A DNA stretch of 64,000 bases from Thioalkalivibrio paradoxus. GTDB lineage: Bacteria; Pseudomonadota; Gammaproteobacteria; Ectothiorhodospirales; Ectothiorhodospiraceae. A model generated the notes under the pieces. The model was not told the origin of the DNA, made no database searches, and saw only the letters and a program-made list of their open reading frames with translations. Where the stretch lies: the NCBI GenBank assembly GCA_011390565.1, contig JAABSC010000005.1:21001-85000 (forward strand). The letters are read 5' to 3'. Shown piece by piece: positions 19,079-28,831 of the stretch. Position numbers and translations under genes: made by a program. The first letter of the stretch is position 1. Every line of letters begins with the position of its first letter.

Positions 19079-20152
19079 CTAAGCACCCTGCGGGAGGTGG
19101 ATGATGCGGTGCACCAGTCGCAGTTTTTCCACTGCCGGGGGCGCAAGAACGAACGGATAGGCGTCCTCATGCCCGATGCTTCGGTTGAGGCTGTTCAGCG
19201 CGAATGCGAGCGGTAGCCAGTGTTCGAGGATCGGCGCGAAATCAGATTGAGCGTACGGGTTGAATCCGGAGTCTTTCGCCATCGGCTCTGAACCACCCGT
19301 CTCGGGTCTCACGCCGACGCCAAAGGACCGGGCGGTCTCGAGGGTATCGACAATGTGCAGGTAGTGCGCCCAGGTCTCCGCCCAGTCCTCCCAGGGATGA
19401 CTGCTCGCATAGGCGCTGACGAAGTGCTCCTGCCAGCCCGCCGGCGGACCATTTGCGTGGTGGCGTTCCAGTGCCTGACCGTAATCCAGGGTTTCATCGC
19501 CGAACAGATGGCGGAAGTCCTGCAGCCACTCGCTGCCGCGTACCAGGCGGTCCCAGTAGTAGTGACCGGACTCGTGGCGGAAATGTCCGAGGATCGTACG
19601 GTACGGCTCCGCCATTTCCTGTCGCATGCGCTCCCGCTTCGCGGGATCGGCTTCGGCGATGTTGAGGGTGATCAGGCCGTCGGCATGCCCCGTGAGCACC
19701 CGCCCGGTCTCGTTGAACGCCGGATCGGGATCGGCGAGGAAATCGAAGGCGAGCCCGGCGGGATCCTGCTGACGGGGCTGCACTGGCAAGCCCAGGCGGA
19801 TCAGGGTGTACACGAGACGTCGTTTCTGGGTCTCCAGTCGCTGCCAGAGAATTTGGTTGCCGGCCACGGAGAGGTCCGGGATGGTGTTGTTCAGGCGGCA
19901 GGACGGGCAGAGCGGGTCGGGATCCTGCTCCGGGACCATCCAGTTGCAGACTTCGTACTGCGTCGAGTTGGCGCAGGCGCGGTAGCTGCCTTCGGGCGCA
20001 GCCAGCGCGCGCCACAGCCCGTCGCCGACGTCGTCCTGCGCGGAGATCTCCAACCGGTCCGGCAGAAAGCCCAGCGTGTACCCGCAACGGGTGCACCGCA
20101 CGTTTTCGAAATAGACATGTTGGCCACAGGACTGGCAGGCGAAGAGTTTCAT
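19079..20152 (-). CDS. zinc-ribbon metallopeptidase (DUF2248-type gluzincin)
   Basis: 357 residues. It begins with a zinc ribbon (C6, C9, C20, C23: CQSCG and CTRCG), followed by a second cysteine set (C60, C69, C82, C85). The middle contains HFRHESGHYYWD with an HExxH motif (H193, E194, H197) and a downstream AETWAHYLHIVD segment that could provide the third ligand. Together these match the putative zinc-dependent peptidases once called DUF2248. No signal peptide is present, so it is cytosolic. The substrate is unknown. The start is placed at ATG 20152, just before the zinc ribbon; the open frame extends to 20260, but those residues are not protein-like. Confidence 0.85.
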   Translation of the reverse strand: MKLFACQSCGQHVYFENVRCTRCGYTLGFLPDRLEISAQDDVGDGLWRALAAPEGSYRACANSTQYEVCNWMVPEQDPDPLCPSCRLNNTIPDLSVAGNQILWQRLETQKRRLVYTLIRLGLPVQPRQQDPAGLAFDFLADPDPAFNETGRVLTGHADGLITLNIAEADPAKRERMRQEMAEPYRTILGHFRHESGHYYWDRLVRGSEWLQDFRHLFGDETLDYGQALERHHANGPPAGWQEHFVSAYASSHPWEDWAETWAHYLHIVDTLETARSFGVGVRPETGGSEPMAKDSGFNPYAQSDFAPILEHWLPLAFALNSLNRSIGHEDAYPFVLAPPAVEKLRLVHRIIHLPQGA

Positions 20153-20401
20153 GGTGCTGCGAGGGATCCGGCCGATCGCGATGGCATGAAATATAGCAGC
20201 CCCAGCGAGCAACGTTACTCGGACTGAACGACTGGGATTGGATGGGGCGACCGCCAGCACCCATCGAGTCGTCGATTTCGGCTAGTCCTTCAACTGGGTC
20301 GCTCCTAGCCCCGCCAGCCACCCACCGGTGACAGCGTTGCGTGGGCCTGATAATTGGGCTAGCGATACTGGGTATCGTCGTTTTCGAAAGGAGATGTCGG
20401 C

Positions 20402-20689
20402 ATGTCTAATCGCCAAGAGTACATCGACAAGGCCAAGGCAAAACTGGATCAGTGGGACGCCGAGATCGAAAAAATGAAAGCCAAGGCCGACGAGGCTGAG
20501 GCTGACGCGAAGATCAAGTATCAGAACCAGCTCGACGAAATGCGGGCGCAGCGCGATGATGCCGAGGCCAAACTCAAAGAGATCGCCGATGCCGGTGATG
20601 ATGCCTGGGACGATATAAAGGCTGGTTTCGACAAGGCGTGGGACAGCATCTCCAATGCCTTCGAAAGCGCCGTATCCAGGTTCAAATGA
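20402..20689 (+). CDS. cytoplasmic coiled-coil protein (stress-response type)
   Basis: 95 residues, almost all charged heptad-type helix (YIDKAKAKLDQWDAEIEKMK, QLDEMRAQRDDAEAKLKEI), with no signal peptide. The C-terminus is an amphipathic segment, DDAWDDIKAGFDKAWDSISNAF. Similar short coiled-coil proteins occur singly in many proteobacteria and cyanobacteria, sometimes linked to stress. GAAAGGAG lies before the ATG. The next gene starts 13 bp after the stop and ends in a closely similar motif, so the two form an operon of related proteins, one cytoplasmic and one exported. Confidence 0.85.
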   Translation: MSNRQEYIDKAKAKLDQWDAEIEKMKAKADEAEADAKIKYQNQLDEMRAQRDDAEAKLKEIADAGDDAWDDIKAGFDKAWDSISNAFESAVSRFK

Positions 20690-20702
20690 GGAGGAAACGT
20701 AC

Positions 20703-21164
20703 GTGAACACCGTTACAGGTCTTCGCGGCCTGTTGGCCGCTGCCACCATCGCGTTTGCCGTAGCGCCAGCCACTGCCCAGGACGGCTCTGCATCCACCAC
20801 GGCCGACGATGTGCGTGCCGAAATTTCAGAGGCCGTCGATGCTATCGCTCGCTATTCGGAGCATCAGCGCGAGCAAGCGCTCGCGGAGGCGCGCGATGTG
20901 CTCACCCGAATCGATGCTCAGATCGAGCGCCGCGAACAGGCGCTGCGCGAAGACTGGGCGACCATGTCCGACTCGGCGCGCGAAACCGCCCGCGCTCGCC
21001 TGCGAGATCTGCGAGAGGCTCGGAACACTTTGGGCGAGCGCTATGGTGCAGCGCAGGCTGGTACGAGCAGCGCGTGGGAGGAACTGAAAGACGGTTTCTC
21101 CAACGCGTGGGACGCCTTCTCTGAAGAGTGGACCAAGGCCGACGACGGGAATTCGGTCCACTGA
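20703..21164 (+). CDS. exported coiled-coil protein paired with the preceding gene
   Basis: 153 residues. A signal peptide (LLAAATIAFAVAPATAQ/DG) is followed by a long helical, charged region (EQALAEARDVLTRIDAQIER, ARARLRDLREARNTLGERYG). It ends in SSAWEELKDGFSNAWDAFSEEW, the same W-x2-[IL]-K-x-GF-x2-AWD pattern as the upstream protein. The product is predicted to be periplasmic. The start is GTG at 20703 with GAGGAGG 8 bases upstream. A perfect 9-bp hairpin follows the stop codon. Function unknown; an envelope-stress role is a guess from composition and pairing. Confidence 0.85.
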   Translation: MNTVTGLRGLLAAATIAFAVAPATAQDGSASTTADDVRAEISEAVDAIARYSEHQREQALAEARDVLTRIDAQIERREQALREDWATMSDSARETARARLRDLREARNTLGERYGAAQAGTSSAWEELKDGFSNAWDAFSEEWTKADDGNSVH

Positions 21165-21658
21165 GGGTAGCGGTCGTCTGCTTTCGAAGCAGACGATCAT
21201 TGCCCGGACGTTAGTCCTGCAATCCTCAGGAGAGAACCAAAAAGACATCCATATGGGTCGTGGTCGTGCTCGCTGATATGCTGCCCATGAGGATGGATTG
21301 CTTGGTTGGGTCCGATACCACATGTGACAGGCCGTCGAGCTCGATCCTGTAGATCAGGATCGCGATGATCAGCGGCTCACCCGTGCCTGTGATCCTCGGC
21401 AGGGCCTAGGCCACCGCGGCGATGAAAAGCCGCCTGAGTCCACCCGTGCCCGCAACCCGAGGGCTCGGTCCCCTTGATCGATAGCTATTGACAGGCCGGC
21501 CTTGCGCCTTCGTCGCGCAAGAATGGTAAGTATTCCGTTCGTCCCTGAAGCAGGGTCGCAGCGGAACCATCTGATCCCGCATCCGCGGTGTGCTTTGCGC
21601 CTGACCTCTGTTCCGACGGCCTCCGTCCTGGAGTGCTCCAACTGAAAAGGATCAACCG
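21165..21658. other. 494-bp spacer upstream of the transglutaminase-like gene
   Basis: No supported gene. It starts with the hairpin at 21175-21195. A minus-strand open frame of about 57 codons ends at about 21230 (EPLIIAILIYRIELDGLSHV...) but lacks a start codon at its beginning and was not recognised. A perfect TTGACA is at 21488-21493, without a good -10 at the normal distance, and CTTGCGC/GCGCAAG forms a 7-bp hairpin at 21501-21521. Confidence 0.4.
21175..21195 (+). terminator. hairpin after the coiled-coil operon
   Basis: CGTCTGCTT pairs perfectly with AAGCAGACG around a TCG loop. It begins 11 bp after the stop codon at 21164. There is no run of T after it (ATCATTGCC), so it may be a transcript-stabilising hairpin or a poor terminator rather than a canonical one. 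Confidence 0.45.
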
Positions 21659-22438
21659 ATGCGCATGACCATTGATGTCGACTTGGAATACCGCCTCCAG
21701 GCTCCGGGTCCGGCGCTTTTGGTTATCGAAGCTGCGGGCGCCATGGGACAAGAGTTGCATCGCAGCAGCATCGATTTCGGACCGGTGGAACGGTTCGCCC
21801 GCGTCCCGGCCGAGGAAGGAATCGGCGAACGGATCGTTCTGCGTGCCGCTGACCAGATCTCCTGCCGTTATTCGGCGGAACTGACGGTAACGCGAGAGCG
21901 CCCTGACTTCGATCGGCTGGACGCGGTCGAGGTGGATGAAATGCCGGGCGATGCGCTGCGTTATCTGCTGCCGTCACGCTATAGCCAAGCCGAGTGTTTT
22001 GCGAATTTCGTTGCCTCTCGGTTTGGTGACATCGACGGCGGACCCAAAGTGGCGGCCATGCGCGACTGGATCGAACAACGGCTGGACTACGTCGCTGGCG
22101 TCAGCACCGGCAGCACGACCGCTGTCGATACATTCGTGGACCGGCGTGGGGTTTGCCGCGATTACGCCCATTTGATGGTCGCCTTTTGTCGCGCAGCCCA
22201 GATCCCCGCCCGGATCGCGAGCGTGTATGCGCCTTCGGTCGATCCACAGGATTTTCATGCCGTGGTCGAAGTATATCTAGATGGGGCGTGGCATCTGACC
22301 GATCCGACCGGAATGGCTACCGCTGAAACCATGGCGCTCATAGCCGTGGGTCGCGACGCTACCGATGTGGCCTTCCTAACAACATTCAGCGCCGCGGAGC
22401 TGGAACGCCAGACCGTCGATGTCCGGAGGATTGAATAA
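21659..22438 (+). CDS. transglutaminase-like cysteine protease-fold protein
   Basis: 259 residues, cytoplasmic. The catalytic triad of the transglutaminase-like fold is visible: C166 in DRRGVCRDYAHLMVAFCRA, H200 in QDFHAVVEVYLDG and D215 in HLTDPTGMA. The N-terminal 100 residues are the beta-rich domain common in bacterial two-domain members (YRLQAPGPALLVIE). Such proteins are often predicted peptidases or amidases; the substrate is unknown. The ATG at 21659 follows AAGGA; a second in-frame ATG is at 21665. Isolated single gene. Confidence 0.88.
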   Translation: MRMTIDVDLEYRLQAPGPALLVIEAAGAMGQELHRSSIDFGPVERFARVPAEEGIGERIVLRAADQISCRYSAELTVTRERPDFDRLDAVEVDEMPGDALRYLLPSRYSQAECFANFVASRFGDIDGGPKVAAMRDWIEQRLDYVAGVSTGSTTAVDTFVDRRGVCRDYAHLMVAFCRAAQIPARIASVYAPSVDPQDFHAVVEVYLDGAWHLTDPTGMATAETMALIAVGRDATDVAFLTTFSAAELERQTVDVRRIE

Positions 22439-23038
22439 CAGGTGACACTAGCATGTTGAGCATTAAACCCGCCCCCCCAAAAATCCTCATCGCCCTGCGA
22501 TAGTTGGCTAGGCCGGCGTGCGGATCGCGCGCACGCGGGTGATGCTCACGGGGTCGCCATGACTCCTCTGCGGCGGTGCCCGCATGGATACTGCGGCCTG
22601 ATAGGCGCGGGGTGCGCGGGGTTCTATCGGACTTTCCGCTCTTTGCTCGATAACAGTCTCTGATACGTTCTCGCTAACTGCCCGCTCAGGGCCGGTTGCT
22701 GACACCACTGGGGTATCGCACTCACAGAGGTCATTCCGGCCCGAGCGCAGATCGACGCATTGTCCGCTTCGGGATCGCCAGCGGGAGGTGGAAGCGAGGG
22801 GATTTGTACGGGAGAATTTCGCCGGTGAGCATGATGGCGATGCCGATTCGGCGATGGTGGTCCAAGATTCCCGTGACCTGGGAATCGATCCCGGTTTGTG
22901 CTTGAGATTGGTCTGGCCGATCCTGGGGTGGCGGCGCTGATGTAGCCCCCGACCTGCTTCAAAGGGGTACATATGGGTTACAAGGAAAGCCGTCAGTGCC
23001 CAAAGGCGGGCGGATGGTTCTTTAAGTAACTGTTTGAA
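22439..23038. other. 600-bp gene-free region between the transglutaminase-like gene and the tRNA
   Basis: No gene supported. Minus-strand open frames here begin inside the tRNA gene or have a composition unlike real proteins. There is a C8 tract near 22470 and no recognisable integrase fragment or att duplication of the tRNA 3' end. Transcription from rpoD through the tRNA would end in this region, but no strong intrinsic terminator was seen. Confidence 0.45.
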
Positions 23039-23114
23039 TGGTGGGCCCGGCAGGACTCGAACCTGCAACCAAAAGATTATGAGTCTTCTGCTCTAACCAT
23101 TGAGCTACAGGCCC
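23039..23114 (-). tRNA. ileX: tRNA with CAU anticodon, probably tRNA-Ile2
   Basis: A 76-nt cloverleaf on the minus strand: acceptor GGGCCTG/CGGGCCC, D-arm GCTC/GAGC, anticodon arm GAAGA-CTCATAA-TCTTT with anticodon CAT, T-arm GCAGG-TTCGAGT-CCTGC, and encoded ACCA 3' end. CAU could mean Met or, after lysidine modification, Ile (AUA codons). The 8-base D-loop (AATGGTTA) and the surrounding sequence resemble E. coli ileX rather than elongator tRNA-Met, and ileX also sits beside rpoD in E. coli. It is 55 bp downstream of rpoD and may be read from the same transcript. Confidence 0.92.
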
Positions 23115-23169
23115 CAAAGGGAGCGACGGTGCAGCGCGCTCGGGACGCGCGGCAATTCTGCGGCAGATC

Positions 23170-25041
<1,872 letters not shown>

Positions 25042-25084
25042 CGCGCGCATACTCCGGGGTCGATCGTCTGAAAGCGAATCAAAC

Positions 25085-25093
25085 AGTATAGCA
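25085..25093 (-). promoter_or_regulatory. extended -10 promoter element for rpoD
   Basis: Read on the minus strand, TGCTATACT (25093 to 25085) is an extended -10 (TGn plus TATACT, one change from TATAAT) 44 bp before the rpoD ATG. No good -35 is at the usual spacing, which fits an extended -10 promoter. It would let rpoD be transcribed separately from dnaG, which ends 214 bp further upstream. Confidence 0.5.
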
Positions 25094-25306
25094 GAAAATA
25101 CTGATCTTGAGATGGCCGCGGGGTGCGGTGAGTGCGTGCGCGGGTCACGAAGCCCGAGTTGATCCACGGCCACAACACCTGCGGGCCAGTGCTCTCAGGG
25201 GTCGCCCAGCATCGCGGCTGGCCTTGCATTCGCTCCGCGTCCTTACTCGATAATAGGTGGCGTTGGCCGGCTTTCAAGGTGAATCGGTGATTTCCCGGCA
25301 ATAGGC

Positions 25307-27067
25307 TCAGCCCGTACGGCCTTTCCGGGAAAGAGTCGTCTGTAGACGCTTGAGTTCCTCGATTTCTTCCGGGGTCAGTGGACGCGCGGCCGCACTGAGG
25401 CTGCGCAGTCGATCCCGGCTGTATTCCCGGAACAGGCGTTCGGCGCTGTCCAGGGCAATTTCCACGGAGAGTTCCGGACTCTCGTCCCCCAGCGGCAGGC
25501 TGGCCAGTGCCGCGAGGCGTTCGAAGAAGCTCTCGTCGCGAAAATGCTCCAGCAGCCGCGCCGTGGAGATGTCGGGTACCGTGGCGATGCGCTCCAGGAT
25601 CGCCGAAAGAATTCGTGCGGCGCGAGTATCCGTTTCCGCCAGCCGCTGGATTTCCGCTGTGTCCCAGGGGCTCTGGGGTAATTGCACCATGCGCGCGAGG
25701 AGCGCGCCCCAGAGCTGGTTGGGCGCCCCGCTGTTCTTCCGAGGGGCGCTTGCTTTCCGCGCGGAAGAACGGGGCGCCCGTAATTCGCTGTCATCGTCCA
25801 GCATGGTCTCTATGCGCTCGGCGGGGCTGCGGGTCCGGTCGGCAACCAATTCGCTGAGCTGGCCCCGGAACAGGGGGTCCGTGACGCTGCGAAGCAAGGT
25901 CACCGCCTCGTGCGCAAAACGGCTGCGGCCTTCGGCGGTGTGCAGGGGATGCCGCTCGGCCAGCAGGCGCATCAGGGTTTCCGACAAAACGGAGGCGTCG
26001 TCCAGCCGCTCGCGCCAACCATCCAGTCCTTCACGGCGCACGAGGCTGTCCGGGTCGTCACCTTCGGCGAGGAACAGCACGCGGATTTCGCGCAGGCCCT
26101 GCATCACGGGCAGGGCCTGTTCGATCGAGCGCCAGGCTGCGCGTCGTCCCGCGGCATCACCGTCGAAACACAGCACCAGTTTCGGCACCTGTCGAAACAG
26201 CAGGTCCAGATGGCTGCGGGTCAACGCGGTTCCCATGCAGGCAACTGCACGGTGGAACCCCGCCTGCGCGAGGCTGACCACGTCCATGTAGCCTTCCGTG
26301 ACCACCAGTTCCTCGAGTCGTGTTTCCGCCCGTCGCGCCTCGAACAGCCCGTAGACCGTGTGGCCCTTGTGGAACACGGTGGATTCCGGGCTGTTCAGGT
26401 ACTTGGGTTCGCCGGGTTCGATCAGCCGGCCGCCGAACCCCGTCACCCGGCCGCGCCGGTCCCGGATCGGGAACACGATGCGTGCCCGGAAGCGGTCGCG
26501 CAGTGTGCCGTCATCGCGCCTGGCAATGAGCCCGGCCTGAACCAGGTCTTCGGCGCTGAACCGGTCGCGCAGGGCGCGAACGAGGCTGTCCGAAGCAGCC
26601 GGTGCCCAGCCAAGTGCGTAGTCCCGCGCTGTATTGCCGTCGATGCCGCGACCCTTGAGATAGGTGATCGCGGACGGGGTGGTTTTCAATTGCTCGACGT
26701 AAAACGCCATCGCCGCGTCCAGCGCCGCGAAGAGATGTGCCGTGGGCTCCGCGCCCGGGCTCTCCGGGTCCCGGGGCACCTCGAGTCCGGCCCATTCGGC
26801 CAGCAGTTCGATGGCTTCCGGGAAGCTCAGGTTCTCGTGCTCCATCAGAAAGCTGATGGCGGTTCCGTGGGCGCCGCAACCGAAGCAGTGATAGAACTGC
26901 TTGCGCGGTGAGACGAAGAACGAAGGTGTCTTTTCGCCGTGGAACGGGCAGCAGGCCGCGAATTCGTGGCCCGATTTCTTGAGCGGCACGTAACGCTGGA
27001 TCAGCTCGACGAGGTCTGTCCGCTCGAGCAATTCGTCGATGAAGACCTGGGGAATGCGTCCCGCCAT
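25307..27067 (-). CDS. dnaG: DNA primase
   Basis: Makes RNA primers at the fork. 586 residues: the N-terminal CHC2 zinc finger (CCPFHGEKTPSFFVS...YHCFGCGAHG), the TOPRIM catalytic core (VVTEGYMDVVSLAQ with the conserved Glu, and LVLCFDGDAAGRRAA with DGD), and a C-terminal helicase-binding region. rpoD follows 265 bp downstream; in many gammaproteobacteria rpsU-dnaG-rpoD form one operon, but here rpsU is about 7 kb away on the other strand. damX ends 41 bp upstream. Confidence 0.97.
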   Translation of the reverse strand: MAGRIPQVFIDELLERTDLVELIQRYVPLKKSGHEFAACCPFHGEKTPSFFVSPRKQFYHCFGCGAHGTAISFLMEHENLSFPEAIELLAEWAGLEVPRDPESPGAEPTAHLFAALDAAMAFYVEQLKTTPSAITYLKGRGIDGNTARDYALGWAPAASDSLVRALRDRFSAEDLVQAGLIARRDDGTLRDRFRARIVFPIRDRRGRVTGFGGRLIEPGEPKYLNSPESTVFHKGHTVYGLFEARRAETRLEELVVTEGYMDVVSLAQAGFHRAVACMGTALTRSHLDLLFRQVPKLVLCFDGDAAGRRAAWRSIEQALPVMQGLREIRVLFLAEGDDPDSLVRREGLDGWRERLDDASVLSETLMRLLAERHPLHTAEGRSRFAHEAVTLLRSVTDPLFRGQLSELVADRTRSPAERIETMLDDDSELRAPRSSARKASAPRKNSGAPNQLWGALLARMVQLPQSPWDTAEIQRLAETDTRAARILSAILERIATVPDISTARLLEHFRDESFFERLAALASLPLGDESPELSVEIALDSAERLFREYSRDRLRSLSAAARPLTPEEIEELKRLQTTLSRKGRTG

Positions 27068-27108
27068 GCCGGATCCCGGGCTCGCGCCGTTTTCCTTGCC
27101 GGCCCGCC

Positions 27109-28821
27109 TTACCTCAGGATCTGCTGCACGGATCCCAGCGTGCGGATCCAGGGACGGTCGGCACGCGCGGCGGCCGGCAATCCACCCAGCGCGCTTTCCG
27201 CGGCGTCACGGTCCGGGAAGCTGCCCGCGAGCGCCACGATCAGGTCACGGTTCTGCGACTGGATTCTGACGTAACGGATGCTGGTCAGTCCGTGCTGTTG
27301 AACGAAATTGCGCGCCGTTGCGAGGTCCGAGGCCGCTACCAGCTGAATGGTGAATCGTTCGGGATTCTGACGCAGTAGCCAGGCGCGGTCTTCGGCGATC
27401 TCGGCGAGATCGGCCGGCGTTTCAGGTGGTGCCGGAGCCGGGGTGGGTGCCGGAGCCGGGGCGGGTGCCGGAGCCGGGGCGGGTGCCGGAGTCGGGGCGG
27501 GTTCCGGAGTCGGAGCGGGTTCCGGAGCCGGGGCGGGTTCCGGAGCCGGTGTGGGTTCCGGAGTCGGTGTGGGTTCCGGAGCCGGGGCGGGTTCCGGAGT
27601 CGGGGCTGGCGCCGGCGCCGTTTCGGGCGTGGCGCCGGGAGCCTGAGGGGGTGGCGGTTCGAAAGGCACCTCCACCAGGTCCAGACCGTCGGCCTCGGGC
27701 TCCGCTGGCGCCGGTTCCATCGGACGGGGCGGCGGCAGCGGCAGCTCCACGGTGGTGCCTTCGGGTGTCGGGGGGCGGTCGAACAGGTGGTGGGCAAACG
27801 GCGCGACGATCAACAAGGCCACCAGGGCCGCGACCGCGGGGACGAACCAGGTCCGGTTCCAGAAAGGCACGGGACGTTCCGGTTCCTCTGCAGATTCGTA
27901 GGCCGGGTGGGCCAGTGGATCCCGGTCGTCTTCATCGGCACGCAGCACGAAATCCGAGGTCTCCTTCTCGGCTTCCGGGGTGTCCTCGACCGTCATCATG
28001 ATGTCGCCGGGGGGCTCCCGGGATTCGCCGATCGCCGGAGCAGGCACCACGGGGGCAGCGGTCTTGGCACGGTCCCGGCACAATTGCTCCAGCCACTGCG
28101 TCGCATGCTGGTTCAGTGCCTCGGGAAGGCCCTGGCTCTCGGCCTGCAGCGTGGCAATGTCTTCGTCCTCGAGAAGATCCGAGGGGTCCTGGAGACCGGC
28201 GGCTTCCAGTCGGTGTCGCAGGTACGCACCGGTCTGCTCGAGGCTGAACGGACGCAGGCTGAACCGGAGCACCCGGTCCTCGTCCGCTGGCGGGAGTTTC
28301 AGGCGGCGGCGCAACAGGACCGGGTCGCCGGCCAGCAGCAGCCGCGGTGCGCGTCCGGCCGAAGCCAGGACCTCGCTGCGGATCCGCAGGAGGTTGTCGA
28401 TGATGTCGCTGCCGATCAGGTGGGCATCATCGACCGCGATGACGGGTTCGAATCCGGTCTGGACACGCTCCGACAGGAGTTCGGTGAGCGCGCGCGAGGG
28501 GTCGTCCAGCCCCAGAGACCGGAGCTGGTTGCGAATCGTGAAATCCACCGCTTCGAAGCGCGTGTTCTCACGAGCGCGGAACGCGATGAGGTCGAACTCT
28601 TCGGGAAGCGTCCCCAGAAGCCGCATCAGCTGGACGCTGCGCCCCGAGCCGCTATCGCCGGTCAGCATCAGGATCGCACCCGGGACCAGCAGCGCCTGGT
28701 TGGCCTCCATGATGAGTTCCTCGAGCACTTCGTCGCTGAAGACGAAATCCTCGCTGGGCAAGCCATCGAAAGGCGGGCGGTTGAGTTTCAGTTCGCTCAG
28801 GCAGTCTGGGTGCAGTGGCAT
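27109..28821 (-). CDS. damX: DamX-like cell-division protein: AAA domain, membrane helix, Pro/Ala linker, SPOR domain
   Basis: 570 residues. The N-terminal ATPase-type domain resembles ExeA/GspA (LMLTGDSGSGRSVQL at about 52-65, Walker B VIAVDDAHL), but the invariant Lys of Walker A is Arg (GDSGSGRS), so hydrolysis is doubtful. A single membrane helix (about 335-357, FVPAVAALVALLIVAPFAHH) leads to a periplasmic Pro/Ala/Glu repeat linker and a C-terminal SPOR domain (FTIQLVAASDLATARNFV, LIVALAGSFPDRDAAESAL) that binds denuded glycan at the septum. The position after aroB matches DamX of other gammaproteobacteria, with dgt inserted between. Confidence 0.92.
   Translation of the reverse strand: MPLHPDCLSELKLNRPPFDGLPSEDFVFSDEVLEELIMEANQALLVPGAILMLTGDSGSGRSVQLMRLLGTLPEEFDLIAFRARENTRFEAVDFTIRNQLRSLGLDDPSRALTELLSERVQTGFEPVIAVDDAHLIGSDIIDNLLRIRSEVLASAGRAPRLLLAGDPVLLRRRLKLPPADEDRVLRFSLRPFSLEQTGAYLRHRLEAAGLQDPSDLLEDEDIATLQAESQGLPEALNQHATQWLEQLCRDRAKTAAPVVPAPAIGESREPPGDIMMTVEDTPEAEKETSDFVLRADEDDRDPLAHPAYESAEEPERPVPFWNRTWFVPAVAALVALLIVAPFAHHLFDRPPTPEGTTVELPLPPPRPMEPAPAEPEADGLDLVEVPFEPPPPQAPGATPETAPAPAPTPEPAPAPEPTPTPEPTPAPEPAPAPEPAPTPEPAPTPAPAPAPAPAPAPAPTPAPAPPETPADLAEIAEDRAWLLRQNPERFTIQLVAASDLATARNFVQQHGLTSIRYVRIQSQNRDLIVALAGSFPDRDAAESALGGLPAAARADRPWIRTLGSVQQILR
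27425..27620 (-). repeat. coding tandem repeat in damX (Pro-Ala/Pro-Glu linker)
   Basis: The minus strand encodes tandem units such as PEPAPTPEPAP and PTPEPAPAP, seen on the plus strand as GGTGCCGGAGCCGGGGCG-type 12- to 18-bp units. It stretches the periplasmic arm between membrane helix and SPOR domain. Such a perfect repeat can change length by slippage or recombination. Confidence 0.85.
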
Positions 28822-28831
28822 GTTCTTGGGC

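Noticed and set aside
22508..23068. Minus-strand frame upstream of the transglutaminase-like gene
   Set aside because: It begins inside the tRNA gene, so it cannot be a normal coding region.
27425..27620. Tandem repeats considered as a CRISPR array
   Set aside because: They encode an in-frame Pro/Ala linker in damX, have no spacers of constant length and no cas genes nearby.
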